From Albugo candida (Eukaryota > Oomycota > Peronosporomycetes > Albuginales), in NCBI GenBank assembly GCA_040437565.1, contig JBDOQK010000062.1, positions 124,001 to 188,000 on the forward strand: a stretch of 64,000 nt of DNA. The letters run 5' to 3'. Position numbers and translations under genes: made by a program. Positions 1 through 9,860 of this stretch are shown in pieces (position 1 is the stretch's first letter; every line of letters starts with the position of its first letter). The notes under the pieces were generated by a model. It was not told where the DNA came from and did not search any database. It saw only the letters and a program-made list of their open reading frames with translations.

Positions 1-225
1 ACTGGAGAATACTTTTTGTCTGATTTTAGGTGTTGTAAGTATGTACATACAAACTGCATCCGCCTGAAGCTTTAACGTCGCTGGAAGAAGACGGTATTGT
101 CGCAATCGTTCGAATACTCTTCCTCGCACAGCATCATCCAGCAACTGATACTGTTGCGAATTTAGTTCGCTTGAATGCACTCTTCCCGATTCACTTTCAT
201 TGGTGTCAACACTTTCGCCTCCCAT
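1..225 (-). CDS. 5' end of an unrecognised gene, cut by the window edge
   Basis: An ATG at 225-223 on the minus strand opens a frame that stays open to base 1. The product begins MGGESVDTNESESGR and is polar, with a predicted helical stretch (QLLDDAVRGRVFERLRQYRLL). A very short possible intron of about 31 nt (GTATGT...CAG) lies near bases 20-50, but the frame is also open without it, so splicing cannot be decided. No family is recognised. Because the gene runs off the window, it could be any longer protein with a disordered N-terminus. Confidence 0.4.
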   Translation of the reverse strand, partial: MGGESVDTNESESGRVHSSELNSQQYQLLDDAVRGRVFERLRQYRLLPATLKLQADAVCMYILTTPKIRQKVFSS

Positions 226-572
226 GTGTACTGATACAATAAAATGTATGGGAAATTCCTCAAGCTTCCGGCAGTTGGCATCCAATCGATCGGTCGTCCA
301 TTTTTCACAGTTGAGCGGGTTACTTAGTTACGTGGTCGGTTATGCAGTTGCGCATGTAATCTGCCAATGAACGGTCGACTTCGGGTGACTCAGTTATGAA
401 TACGGTTATACATGTATACTTGTAACCTGCCCAATGAACGGTGACCACATCATGAGTTGTTGAGGACTGCCATCTGTACCCCTCATAACCTCCCAAACTA
501 CGCATAACTCTGTCAGCATCTACGATGCGATCGTAATCTTTCTACTGTGTATGATTCCGAGCGCTATATGAG

Positions 573-580
573 TCATTTTC
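573..580 (+). promoter_or_regulatory. Possible oomycete-type initiator (TCATTTTC)
   Basis: TCATTTTC lies 28 bases before the ATG of the MLO-like gene and resembles the TCA-plus-pyrimidines initiator described at oomycete transcription starts. The rest of 226-607 holds no other feature I can support. One short match is weak evidence. Confidence 0.25.
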
Positions 581-607
581 GATTTCACTCGGCGTTTTGT
601 GAACGGT

Positions 608-2530
608 ATGTCGTCTCTGTTCCAAGTGGGAAATAATGTCGAGCTATGGCGCGTCTTGATGATGCTGTCATTTCTAGTGTTTTGTGTGATCATATTGGAG
701 CAGATTTTGCATTACCTCGAACGTCGACTGAATCATAAAGAAAAGTATAATGAGATGCTGCGAAAGGTTTATCGGGAACTGATGGTGCTGGGGCTCATTG
801 GGCTGTCCGTCAAGCTCTTAAAGGAGATGATTCATTTTGCAGAGCACTCACTGACATTTATCGCCTTCGAGGTCGCCGATATGATGATTTTTATATTAGC
901 ATTAGCGCTTGTATTTCAGTCACTTTGTATCTATCTCTGGCTGCGTAAGGAAGATCAACGGCTCGGGTACAACGAAGTATTGACCGCGCAAGATTTACTG
1001 GAACTCATCAAAGCAAAAAATGAGCAAAAAACTGGAACTAAATTACCCGGTGGAAAGTCATGGTGGCCTTGCGGAAAAAAGCCTCGAGTCGTCACTGAGT
1101 CACAATTAACAGAAATAGTGGAAATGCGGACATTACGCCATTTTTTCCTGACAACGTATCAACTTCCGCAGATTTTCCCGTTTTCCAGCTATCTCAAACA
1201 CGCTCAAGATAACAAGATCGCATTTATGATTGATGTAGACGTATCGACATGGATTCTGCTGTTATTCTTGTTATTTTGTCTTGATGCCGTTGCCAAGCTC
1301 TTCCAAGATGTCAAGAAGGAATTAGAACCGGGTTCCATTCTTCGCACATTTTCGATTCTAGCGTGGTTACTGTTCATCTTTCACGTATTAGTCGCTACGT
1401 TTCTAGCCAATCTACTGAATAAAATCGTTGAAGAAGCTGGCTACGATTCAAAGAAAAAAGAAAAGGAATGGCTTGTGAATCTTGCTCAATTAGAGCGATT
1501 GCACCAAACCGACGAAACTGATGCATCCAAAGTCATTGATGTAATGCGTCATGTGGAAGAAGAGCAGGAGCGGATTGATGAAAAGGATAAAAAATACGAC
1601 TCCAAGTGTCACGACAGTGGCATTCAACTGATCTATCGATGTATACATGGTCATCATAAAATGGAAAATAGGTCCAGAAGTTGCGATGCAGACGCCGAGG
1701 ATCTCGCCCCTCGACCCAGCTTGCGTCTAGCAGGCTTCAATGTGCGTATTTGGGAGCTACTAGTTCGACTTTTGCTCATGTTTAATGGATTCTACCTGGC
1801 TCTATTCTTCGAATGTATCCTGTACCAGTTCAATGATATCAAACAATCAATCGTGATTGCGCTGGCGCTTTTCCCGCTACCACTACTGATAAATATGGTT
1901 TTCCTTCAGCCTCGAATTTTCCGCAACTTCATGTTCGTGTCCAGCGTATTCTCCGTGGACGTCTCAGCTTTAAGCGAGACAATTGCTCAATTTACAGCCA
2001 CTGTGGAAGCCCGTGCCGACTTTATCTGTCGCTTACGTCAGCAACTGACCAAACAAGGGAAAACAAGCTCAGATATGGAGCGGCTATTTGCAGCGTCGGA
2101 TCCACAAAATACTGGTGAAATCAGCGTCGATGCATTACGAGAAGTGTTGAATAGTCTTGGAAATCGTTACTCTGCAAGTCGATTTCGCGCTTTGGCCACA
2201 CTTGCGTTCCGAGTCGAGCAAAATCATGTCCAGTACTGTCAGGTCGTACGTTTGCTCAACATTATCGACCATTCAAAGCACGAAGTAACAGGCTCAGACT
2301 CCGAATGCACAGCGTATCAGAATTGCGTGATGATGGAGGAACACGTAGAACGTGTCTCACAACGTCATTCTATTATGGCCGGTCATCAAACTCGAGCCTC
2401 AGTCATCCGATTGTCGCAAATGGGTCGGCAAGTACCTGCGCGTTCGTCTTTTTTTCCTATTTTGGTCGATCTGGAGGAGGAGTCTCTATCATCTCTCGCC
2501 TCACTCTCCAAGCCGTATCATATATTGTGA
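608..2530 (+). CDS. MLO-like seven-transmembrane protein with degenerate EF-hand tail
   Basis: This single-exon gene encodes 640 aa; the first ATG in the frame is at 608. The N-terminus has a membrane segment followed by a basic, helical stretch ending in a hydrophobic ELMVLGLIGL motif, the arrangement seen near the start of MLO proteins. I count seven hydrophobic segments, roughly residues 15-33, 58-75, 90-108, 212-230, 247-272, 383-405 and 415-438. A long charged loop (about 275-380) separates segments five and six. After the last segment there is an EF-hand-like unit at about 490-520; its loop DPQNTGEISVDA lacks the acidic residue at position 12, so calcium binding is doubtful. Plant MLOs carry a calmodulin-binding tail instead. 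It probably sits in the plasma membrane; its role in oomycetes is not known to me. Confidence 0.7.
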   Translation: MSSLFQVGNNVELWRVLMMLSFLVFCVIILEQILHYLERRLNHKEKYNEMLRKVYRELMVLGLIGLSVKLLKEMIHFAEHSLTFIAFEVADMMIFILALALVFQSLCIYLWLRKEDQRLGYNEVLTAQDLLELIKAKNEQKTGTKLPGGKSWWPCGKKPRVVTESQLTEIVEMRTLRHFFLTTYQLPQIFPFSSYLKHAQDNKIAFMIDVDVSTWILLLFLLFCLDAVAKLFQDVKKELEPGSILRTFSILAWLLFIFHVLVATFLANLLNKIVEEAGYDSKKKEKEWLVNLAQLERLHQTDETDASKVIDVMRHVEEEQERIDEKDKKYDSKCHDSGIQLIYRCIHGHHKMENRSRSCDADAEDLAPRPSLRLAGFNVRIWELLVRLLLMFNGFYLALFFECILYQFNDIKQSIVIALALFPLPLLINMVFLQPRIFRNFMFVSSVFSVDVSALSETIAQFTATVEARADFICRLRQQLTKQGKTSSDMERLFAASDPQNTGEISVDALREVLNSLGNRYSASRFRALATLAFRVEQNHVQYCQVVRLLNIIDHSKHEVTGSDSECTAYQNCVMMEEHVERVSQRHSIMAGHQTRASVIRLSQMGRQVPARSSFFPILVDLEEESLSSLASLSKPYHIL

Positions 2531-3086
2531 GCTGTATAAATGTTAGGACTTCAAGCTTACTCTAGTTAAGGACAACGTGACGGCGTTATTGCGTAACACA
2601 ATGTTTCGGATATAAATAGGTGAATTAGAACGGGATCTTTAAGGTCGCTTTGTTGTATGTACTTTTTCTTAGCAACGTGGTACTCGGGGTGCCCGCTTGA
2701 TTTAGAAACGACAGACGCTCGTTTTCTACTGGATTGCCCAATCTTATCGGACATGCAGCATCGCGTCATCCAGTGGATTAGCTCAGAGAAAGCCTTGTAC
2801 CACGCCTTGGGAAATATACGGAAGCTCGAGCATCGGGAAGTAGAAGCGTTTTTCTCTTCTTGTATACCAAATGTCATAAATCACTACAGTGTATCAATAC
2901 ATAGAATATCTAAACCATGTATCCTATGGAATGCTTCCAATGCCTACATAGCATTATGAATTGATACAGGTACGTCAGAATGCGCAAAGCGTACCACTAA
3001 AGAATACCATTTATCTATTTCCCGAAGGCGATCAGAAAACGTTATATAAATGTGAAAGTGGACTTTTCATTTGCGGTTTTACATCA
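2531..3086. other. Intergenic stretch with a doubtful small ORF
   Basis: A 100-codon ORF lies at 2657-2959 (+), beginning MYFFLATWYSG, but it matches no family I know and an overlapping ORF of equal length runs on the minus strand at 2566-2877. Neither is convincing. The permease frame extends upstream to 2961, but the extension has no ATG before 3087 and has no counterpart in the paralogue, so I place it in the leader. Confidence 0.4.
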
Positions 3087-4538
3087 ATGGGAAAAGCTCT
3101 TTGGACGTTGGAAGATAGCAAAATTGCCTTCAGCATTTTCTGCTGCGTTTATGGGATCGGGACTTTGGGAATGCCTGGGAATTTTTCACGCGTGGGTCCG
3201 GTGATTGCGACTTGCGCATTGGCATTTATGGCGTCTGCAAACATCTACTCATCCATTGTCCTGTCGAAAATCATGCTGTGTGCGCCTCGATCAGTGAGAA
3301 CATTTGGGGACCTCGGGGACTGGTGTATGAATCGAACGGGTCGTTACTTGGTGGTACTGTTTCAAATAACAGATTGTCTGCTAATGCCGTGCGCATACCT
3401 TGTCTTGGGCGGTACACTGCTGAAAAACTTGTTCCCGGGAACGTTTGAGCAATCTACATGGATCTTGTTGATGGCATTTGCAGTCTTACCTGTTTGTCTG
3501 ACTCCAACAATGAAGGAAGGAGCCTTTGCCGCACTTGCTGGATGTAGTGGGACAATATTGGCAGATTTTATCAGTGTGGGGGTATTGTTACACGGAATGA
3601 GCGGACATCCAGAAATTCCCAAACCTGATTTGAATTTTGATCAAATTGCTGGAACTTTTGGAAATTTATCGCTTGCGTATGGTGCCGGTGTTGTGATTCC
3701 TGCTCTTCAGCGACAGCATAGTGACCCTACTCGGATGCCCCGCATCATCACGGTCACTCTCGTGTGTATCACATGCTTGTTTCTGACGCTTGCTGGATCC
3801 GGGTATTCTGCAGTTGGATGCCAAATTTCGGGTAACCTTCTCTTTTCCATCTTTCCAGACCATAAAACGGGTATCAGTGCTCTTGGCGTCCGAACACCTC
3901 GAGGAGCAGCTGTGATGGCATTTTTAGGCGTGCAATTTCATATCACCATTGCATTTTCAGTTCTTATCCATCCCGCCTTTTTCACGCTGGAACGATCCAT
4001 ACTAGGAATGCATCGCAATGTACCTTGTGCAATAGACGATATCGAAAAAGCTTCCCAATACGGCAACAACACGACACCGAGTGAAGGAACGCGGATCTCC
4101 AAGAAGCGCTCCTTCATCTCTATGGCTGATCTCGAACAGCCCGAATTATTTGAAGACGAAGCATTAGAGTATCAAGGGCCAAACACTATCAAGTACATCA
4201 TTCTTCGTATTGTGGTTGTCACGATACTGGTCATGATCTCCATATACTTTCGGGAACATTTTGGTGAATTTGCCGACTTTATTGGCGCCTCATGCATCAC
4301 CATGAGCTGTATCGTCTTACCCATTGTATTTTACCTCTACAAATTGGGCGATCAAGTCCCCTTGTACGAAAAGATTGTGGCGGTCACCATCGCCGTCATT
4401 TGCTTCTCATTTGGAGCGTATGTGACGTATCAAACAGGTCGAGAATTATTTACTCGACCTGATCATTCCATCAAGTTCCCATTCTGTGCACCGCGGTACA
4501 AAAACGAACTATATTACAACTCATCTCTAGTTCATTAG
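3087..4538 (+). CDS. AAAP-family amino-acid permease (copy 1)
   Basis: Encodes 483 aa with about eleven hydrophobic segments, typical of the amino acid/auxin permease (AAAP, SLC32/36/38-like) family, which co-transports neutral amino acids with protons or sodium. The N-terminal segment TLEDSKIAFSIFCCVYGIGT with the following LGMP is the characteristic unwound first helix. The ATG at 3087 is chosen because the protein then aligns end to end with the paralogue at 10459 (486 aa): both share the GNFSRVGP/SDFSRAGP motif, VGCQISGNLLFSIFPD and a C-terminal PFCAP...LYYN. A cytosolic loop at about 310-365 is polar and least conserved. Substrate cannot be told from sequence; in an obligate or biotrophic parasite such carriers may take up host amino acids (inference). 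Confidence 0.85.
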   Translation: MGKALWTLEDSKIAFSIFCCVYGIGTLGMPGNFSRVGPVIATCALAFMASANIYSSIVLSKIMLCAPRSVRTFGDLGDWCMNRTGRYLVVLFQITDCLLMPCAYLVLGGTLLKNLFPGTFEQSTWILLMAFAVLPVCLTPTMKEGAFAALAGCSGTILADFISVGVLLHGMSGHPEIPKPDLNFDQIAGTFGNLSLAYGAGVVIPALQRQHSDPTRMPRIITVTLVCITCLFLTLAGSGYSAVGCQISGNLLFSIFPDHKTGISALGVRTPRGAAVMAFLGVQFHITIAFSVLIHPAFFTLERSILGMHRNVPCAIDDIEKASQYGNNTTPSEGTRISKKRSFISMADLEQPELFEDEALEYQGPNTIKYIILRIVVVTILVMISIYFREHFGEFADFIGASCITMSCIVLPIVFYLYKLGDQVPLYEKIVAVTIAVICFSFGAYVTYQTGRELFTRPDHSIKFPFCAPRYKNELYYNSSLVH

Positions 4539-4727
4539 CGCATACTGCTCACCCTACCGGGTATCCTATGCGGAGTCTTTGCAATAGGAGTAGCAAACTA
4601 AAAGTATAAACGTGTTTGACAATTAGCTTCTTTTCCGCTCATTTGTTGTGATACTATCGAAAGTACGCTTCCCCGAAGACTCCAGCGGTAAGGAAGATTC
4701 TTGAAAATAGCTTATTTACGGCTAATT

Positions 4728-6132
4728 ATGGTATTTCGGTCCGCGCTCGTGTCCGTCGCGTACTCTGTTGGCATTCTGAGCGGCGTTAATGAAGGTCAGA
4801 ATGTGGCCAATTGTATAATGACGCTAATTACTTGATACTATACAGGCTTTCTCTATGACAACTTTAATGCGACGACAGGCCTTATACTACTGGGAGATGC
4901 TGCTACGACCAGCTGTATCGCTGCTAAAGAAGTAGGAGCTTTATCACACCCGTTCGCGCATTGGGACTGACGAAAAAAGATAGCTTTCGTATTCGCGTCG
5001 GTATGGAGCAAATGATGATTTCGCAAGCATCCGTCCCGTTCAGCATCATCAGGTAGATGCAGTAGTATTTGAAGCCATAAATACCGAATTTGCAAGCAAT
5101 CATGAGCATGTTGGCTCGAAGAATGCAATAGTTGGTCACAGAAGTGAGTATGGAAGCGTACCTGCGACAGTATGCCCCATGCGATTACGGCTGACAGGAT
5201 CCAAGCCTCATCAATTGTCATCAGTGTGGTATGCGGAGCCTGTGCCGATTTTCCAGGGATTCGAAACGGGATTCCGATTCCAAATCACCGATCAGTCCAA
5301 GAGATGTACAAAAGCGCGCAGTAAACGGAATGATGTCTACCTGTATGAGAGCTGTTTCGTGCATGGTGGCGATGGATTCGCATTCGTGTTGCATGGAAAT
5401 GATCACGAGAGCAGTACGCTTCATCATAGACCGCAATCTATCACAAGCAGACAAGCGTACATGGGTTTTGAAGGCATTCAGAATTCCATTGCGGTCGAGT
5501 TTGACACTTGGTACAATCCGGAATTCAGCGATATGTTTTATGATCACGTTACCATTTACTCAAAGGGTTTGGAGGCGAATTCAATGCTGGAAGATGCGAG
5601 ATTATCTTCGAGTGTGCTGCATACTCTCGGTGATGGTCTGATTCATTCCGTCAAGATTCAATACCACCCTGAAGTGAAGGTTTGCTAATGTTCTCACTCC
5701 GTCGTATACGATGAGATACTTGTTTTTACTAGCTGGAGTATCTTCCATTTATGAGCGCTAGTAGTACCGGCACCGCGTTCATCAAAGATTATTCCGAGAA
5801 GCGAAGAATTGGGACTTTGGCTGTATTTGTCGATAATGGCTTTGAAAGAGACACCCCGCTTATCGCTATTCCAATTAATTTGGCGACCGCATTGAAATTG
5901 CCCAAAGACGTTGCTTACTTGGTGAGGAGATCCAGATCATACACGCACTCCAACGACTCTAAACCTGCTCCTCACGTAGGGATTCACTTCATCCACAGGT
6001 AAAGCCTGGCAAAAACATGACATATTGGACTGGTATTATTGCTCAAAGGTGATGACGTTACCTCGAATATGACAGTACTTGATGCTGAACCAGTCACACG
6101 TGCAGCCACGATGCGTAATCGAACAAGATACC
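4728..6132 (+). CDS. Secreted L-type lectin-domain protein, multi-exon
   Basis: Exons 4728-4794, 4846-4931, 4984-5679, 5733-5921 and 5980-6048 join in frame across introns of 51, 52, 53 and 58 nt (GT...AG). The first exon gives a signal-peptide-like start (MVFRSALVSVAYSVGIL). The mature part reads as a legume/L-type lectin fold: YDNFNATTGLILLGDA, then GFETGFRFQITDQS, GDGFAFVLHG, NSIAVEFDTWYN, TLAVFVDNG, LIAIPINLATALKLP, and finally GFTSSTGKAWQKHDILDW. The acidic/aromatic FDTW strand is where this fold binds metal and sugar. The 3' end after 6048 is uncertain: an intron 6049-6105 would give a short last exon ending at TAG 6130-6132. Probable role is binding glycans outside the cell; whether host or self is unknown. 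The plus frame, not an overlapping minus ORF at 4853-5221, is coding because the domain spans all exons. Confidence 0.75.
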
Positions 6133-7095
6133 TAGTCAACGCAGAATTCTGATTCGAAAGCCTGATACTCTGTTTCCTTTCATCTGGCGGAACGCGGAAT
6201 TTACGAAAAATTCGGTGCTTGTGTAAAAATATGCTTGAAGATGAGTGCTGTATCATGAGACAATCAGCGTTTTTCTCTCCTGTTCTGGTCGGGCGGGTCT
6301 ACGCATTCACCGCAAGTAAAATGATCTGAAGAATACTCGGATGTAGTATTTGTTGCTTGGATTATACATCCGCTGTTTCTACATACTGGGTAGAAACCAA
6401 AAACACTGATTCCAGAGAATTTCACGGCCATCCATAACAGCCGCATATGGCAACAGCTTTGGTAAAATAATGGCGATCAAGCCCGCTTTCTGGGTCTCGC
6501 GGCAAAAGCATACAATACACCTTCTCAGATGAGCCACATGCGCGAAGAAATAGCGCATATCACGTATTGGTCACCGGGCGCGCCAAGACACTGTTTTTAC
6601 CCCCAAATTTCTACGTTAGATGCGCGGACAGGCTATTTGCACGAGATGATCAGATCCATGACGATGAAGAGCNNNNNNNNNNNNNNNNNNNNNNNNNNNN
6701 NNNNNNNNNNNNNNNNNNNNNNNNNNNNNNNNNNNNNNNNNNNNNNNNNNNNNNNNNNNNNNNNNNNNNNNNCCCTTAAAGAAGGGTAAAGGCCGGGTCA
6801 TTTCTTCCTGTGTAAAACTCTATTAGTAATCCATCCAAGAATTTTTGTAACCATCTGGATAGATCTATGCAGTCGGAACTATTGACTGTGTGCAATGGCC
6901 TTTTCCGCTGTGAAAGCCGTTTTTCCTGATTAGCTCAGCTTCTACTTGTCAATGTTCATTCAACGCAATTATCATTTTTAAATTCGAAGGACAAGCCACA
7001 CAAGCTCCAAACCGAATACATCGACTCAATCTTTCGAGATTACTTTCATTACAGCTAAAGCTATTCCATTACCACTTTCAACCGATTACTTCAAA
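6133..7095. other. Intergenic stretch containing a 100-N gap
   Basis: I see no supportable gene here. A minus-strand ORF at 6264-6446 has a few cysteines but no recognisable domain. The stretch just before the zinc-finger gene is AT-rich and may contain its promoter. Confidence 0.5.
6673..6772. other. Assembly gap (100 N), no duplicated flanks
   Basis: Exactly 100 N. Unlike the other ten gaps in this window, I see no sequence shared between its two sides, so true sequence may be missing here. Confidence 0.95.
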
Positions 7096-7893
7096 ATGCA
7101 AGTACAAGTTACACAACCCGAGTCCCCCATTGACACTACTTGCTTTCCAAGCCCCCAACGCCATCCATTATCTACTTGGGAATCAGAAAAATCCTCGATG
7201 CTATCAACGCTTTCAAAACAACTTGAGAAAGAATCTAGTCCGTTTTCGACGCTGAGGAATGCGGGAAGCGCACTAAAATCATGCTTTTCCATGAAGACGA
7301 ATGATCTGGAGCCGTATGAGTATTCATCACCTCCATTAGACAGAGAATTTCCTCTTTACTCCGTCTTTGAAGATCGAGCGTTATTGGATGCGATCGTCAC
7401 AAGCTTGGAACTTGAGCCTCTTTTTCTCGCAACAAAGATGGCGACACCACCCATTGATGGATCTAAAAACACCGTTCGTCGACCTGGGACTTTCTTGAAC
7501 AAAGATGGTCGATGGATTAAAGGGAAGCCGTGTCGTATCGACAACTGTGATAAACGAGCGCAATCGAATGGTTTGTGTAAAGGACACGGAGGAGGTGCAC
7601 GATGCAGTCACGACGGCTGTAATAAGAGCTCGCAAGGCGGAGGATTGTGTCGAGCACATGGAGGTGGTAAGCGCTGTCTCCATCAAGGCTGTCACAAAGG
7701 AACGCAACGAAATGGGTATTGTTACTTGCACGGTGGAGTTCGTTCTTGCAGTGTGAATGGATGCTTCAAAAAAGATCGAGGAAGTGGCAAATGTTTCTCA
7801 CATGGCGGTGGACGTCGCTGTCAAGCTCCGCGCTGTAGCGTTAACGTTCGTCGCGGTACACACTGTGAGAAACATTTGGTACGGACTGTGTAA
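7096..7893 (+). CDS. WRKY19-like Cys/His 'HGGG' repeat zinc-finger protein (copy 1)
   Basis: Single-exon gene, 265 aa. The N-terminal half (1-145) is serine-rich and polar. The C-terminal half carries five tandem units of about 24 residues with the pattern C-x4-C-x7-G-x-C-x2-HGGG-x-RC, for example CRIDNCDKRAQSNGLCKGHG; each supplies two or three Cys and one His for zinc. This is the repeat found in plant proteins labelled 'WRKY transcription factor 19-like', but there is no WRKYGQK motif, so it is not a WRKY factor. The family is numerous in oomycetes. A nuclear, DNA-, RNA- or protein-binding role is likely but unproven. A second member lies at 34850. Confidence 0.75.
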   Translation: MQVQVTQPESPIDTTCFPSPQRHPLSTWESEKSSMLSTLSKQLEKESSPFSTLRNAGSALKSCFSMKTNDLEPYEYSSPPLDREFPLYSVFEDRALLDAIVTSLELEPLFLATKMATPPIDGSKNTVRRPGTFLNKDGRWIKGKPCRIDNCDKRAQSNGLCKGHGGGARCSHDGCNKSSQGGGLCRAHGGGKRCLHQGCHKGTQRNGYCYLHGGVRSCSVNGCFKKDRGSGKCFSHGGGRRCQAPRCSVNVRRGTHCEKHLVRTV

Positions 7894-8023
7894 CAAGAGC
7901 TCATGAAGCGCTAGCAATCGACCAGCTTTATGTATAGATCTGTGTAGGAAAGACGATATTTTACCTGTATGAAAGTCGAGTTTGCAAAAGTTAATACAAT
8001 TCTTAAAAGAAAGTCTCTTACGT

Positions 8024-8425
8024 ATGCGTTACTCTTGTCGAATGTGTCGGCAAGACTTATTTGCCGATGATAATTTGCTTTCGCACGCTCCAAATCGTCA
8101 TTCCATTTCGATCAAAAAGGTACTGACGTGTAATTTTCACTTGACAAGGGCTAAGAGTGTTTCCGTGTAGAGAATCAAAGATGTGAACGTGCAGAATTCC
8201 ACGCTCAATTTGGAAGATTGCGCAGCATATTTTTTAGTAGAGGCCGAGAAATGGATGGATGACGTGTCGGCCATGCAGGGAAAACTACATTGTCCGAATT
8301 CGAGATGTAATGCTCGTTTAGGCTCCTTTGCGTGGTCTGGATCGCAATGCTCTTGTGGTACGTGGGTGACCCCGTCTATCAAAGTGATCAAGAGTCGGGT
8401 TGACGCGATAGCGGATGTATCGTAA
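8024..8425 (+). CDS. Stand-alone YVH1/DUSP12-type C-terminal zinc-binding protein
   Basis: Exons 8024-8119 and 8171-8425, intron 51 nt, 116 aa. It matches the zinc-binding tail of the dual-specificity phosphatase YVH1/DUSP12 from end to end: YSCRMCRQDLF at the start, EAEKWMDDVSAMQGKLHCP in the middle, then ARLGSFAWSGSQCSCGTWVTP and a terminal KSRVD. The Cys pairs (CxxC; CPNSRC; CSC) are all present. What is missing is the whole phosphatase domain: there is no HCxxGxxR motif upstream, and the preceding gene ends at 7893, only 130 bp before the ATG. In YVH1 the zinc tail is the part needed for releasing Mrt4 during 60S ribosome maturation, so this small protein could act there without catalysis (inference). 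A separate phosphatase gene elsewhere is possible. Confidence 0.7.
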
Positions 8426-8459
8426 GGACAGGAATCCTATTTGACTATTTCTGTGGAGT

Positions 8460-9860
8460 TTAGAGGACGGAATCACCGCTCATATCGTACGTCAGTATAC
8501 TTCCGTCATCCCCAGCGACTACAAGCTTAGTATTGGATGTCGTGATCGCTCGAATAGCTGCTTGATTCGCACCAAGACCATAGAGTAAATGCCCATTTCT
8601 CCAGTCATGGACGTGTAACATTCCCTGACCATCACCGCTGAAACAGAGTTGATGACTCACATGTAAGGAGTATATGTAATCTTGATGCTCGATCCATTTG
8701 TGCACGACTTGGTGAGATTGTCGCTTATCCAACACATTGATGGTACCATCCGCTCCACCTGTTATCAGAATATTCTCGCCGCCTGAATGAGAGGGTTCCG
8801 CAAGAAATCCAACTGCGCCTGCTTTTCCTTCTTTCTTGTCGGTGTGCAGCTCCAAAGACGCAAGACATTTCTTCTGGCGGCAGTCCCATACATTCACAAT
8901 TCCGTCCTGTCCGCCACTATAAATCCCATTCCTATCATTATCGCAGGAGCCGAGAATCGACGTAGTATGACCACGATGTGCGTTCGCATACGCTTGGACA
9001 ACTGTGCCCTTCTCCAGATCGATGACGCGCACATTACCATCCCGATCGCCCACGGTGATTTTCTGAGCACTTTGCGTGTCTGCATCCAATATTGGCGCAC
9101 TGGTCGCTTTGATGCAGCCTATTTCGCGCGTCTTCCCTCGGAATTGTTTTCCCACATTCCAAACTCGTACGGTTTTATCGTATCCTGCACTAAACACCAA
9201 GCTGGATTCTCGAGCCAAATTCTTTACAAGTGTAATGGATCCTGCGTGACCGATCAAATCCTCACAATTGGTTCCCGATGCATTCCACAAACAAAGCCGT
9301 GAATCCATCGCAGCGGACACAATCCGATCGTCCGATAGATACAAAGCACCAGTCACCCATTCGGAATGCCCACATTTTTTCGTATACAATTTTTTACAGC
9401 CGTTCCCTCTCCGCCGTTTATCATCATTATCTGCAATAGGAACCACATATAACGCGTGATCGGTGCTCCCAGCCACAACGTGAGACTGACTGTCGTTCAT
9501 AGACAGGCATGTCAGAGGACGATCGGAGACAGACGAAAGACATCCTTCCGCGTCTTTGGGGCCACGTACCCATGACCCACTCCAATCACCTTCCGATATA
9601 GTTCTGAGCTCACACGAAATCGAAGGAATGGAAATTGGACCCTTTTTCTGCTCACCAGTTGTCTGTCCGACACGCACGGTATCAAACGCGCCAAGGTATG
9701 CGTCATTGGCTCGATGTGAGTACTGCATGTTCGCGCTGTTGTTCCCGGAAGGGTTTTTTTTCAGTCTGTTGGGTGGTGGACGGAAAATCGACAAATTGTC
9801 ACTGGTATCACCGGAAGAAGCGTATTCCTCATAACGTATCAAACGGGAAGTAGTAACCAT
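8460..9860 (-). CDS. WD40-repeat protein, function unknown
   Basis: Single exon, 466 aa, ATG at 9860-9858. Residues 1-105 are polar and low in complexity; from about 110 there are six or seven WD40 blades, with clear GH...D...W units such as GHAGSITLVKNL...YDKTVRVWNV and GQDGIVNVWD. Blades near the C-terminus end in DKRQ or DW in place of WD. WD40 propellers are protein-docking platforms, and I cannot assign a complex. It converges with the zinc-binding gene (stops at 8425 and 8460, 34 bp apart). Confidence 0.75.
   Translation of the reverse strand: MVTTSRLIRYEEYASSGDTSDNLSIFRPPPNRLKKNPSGNNSANMQYSHRANDAYLGAFDTVRVGQTTGEQKKGPISIPSISCELRTISEGDWSGSWVRGPKDAEGCLSSVSDRPLTCLSMNDSQSHVVAGSTDHALYVVPIADNDDKRRRGNGCKKLYTKKCGHSEWVTGALYLSDDRIVSAAMDSRLCLWNASGTNCEDLIGHAGSITLVKNLARESSLVFSAGYDKTVRVWNVGKQFRGKTREIGCIKATSAPILDADTQSAQKITVGDRDGNVRVIDLEKGTVVQAYANAHRGHTTSILGSCDNDRNGIYSGGQDGIVNVWDCRQKKCLASLELHTDKKEGKAGAVGFLAEPSHSGGENILITGGADGTINVLDKRQSHQVVHKWIEHQDYIYSLHVSHQLCFSGDGQGMLHVHDWRNGHLLYGLGANQAAIRAITTSNTKLVVAGDDGSILTYDMSGDSVL

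Noticed and set aside
4932-4983. In-frame stops in the lectin region suggesting a pseudogene
   Set aside because: They fall within a 52-nt GT...AG intron; removing it restores the domain.
4853-5221. 122-codon ORF on the minus strand
   Set aside because: It is antisense to lectin exons 2 and 3, whose spliced product gives a continuous lectin domain.
6773-6786. Short inverted repeat CCCTTAAAGAAGGG beside a gap
   Set aside because: Too short and isolated to call a terminator or RNA, and it touches missing sequence.
8787-9302. 171-codon ORF on the plus strand
   Set aside because: Antisense to the WD40 gene; composition follows from the WD repeats on the other strand.
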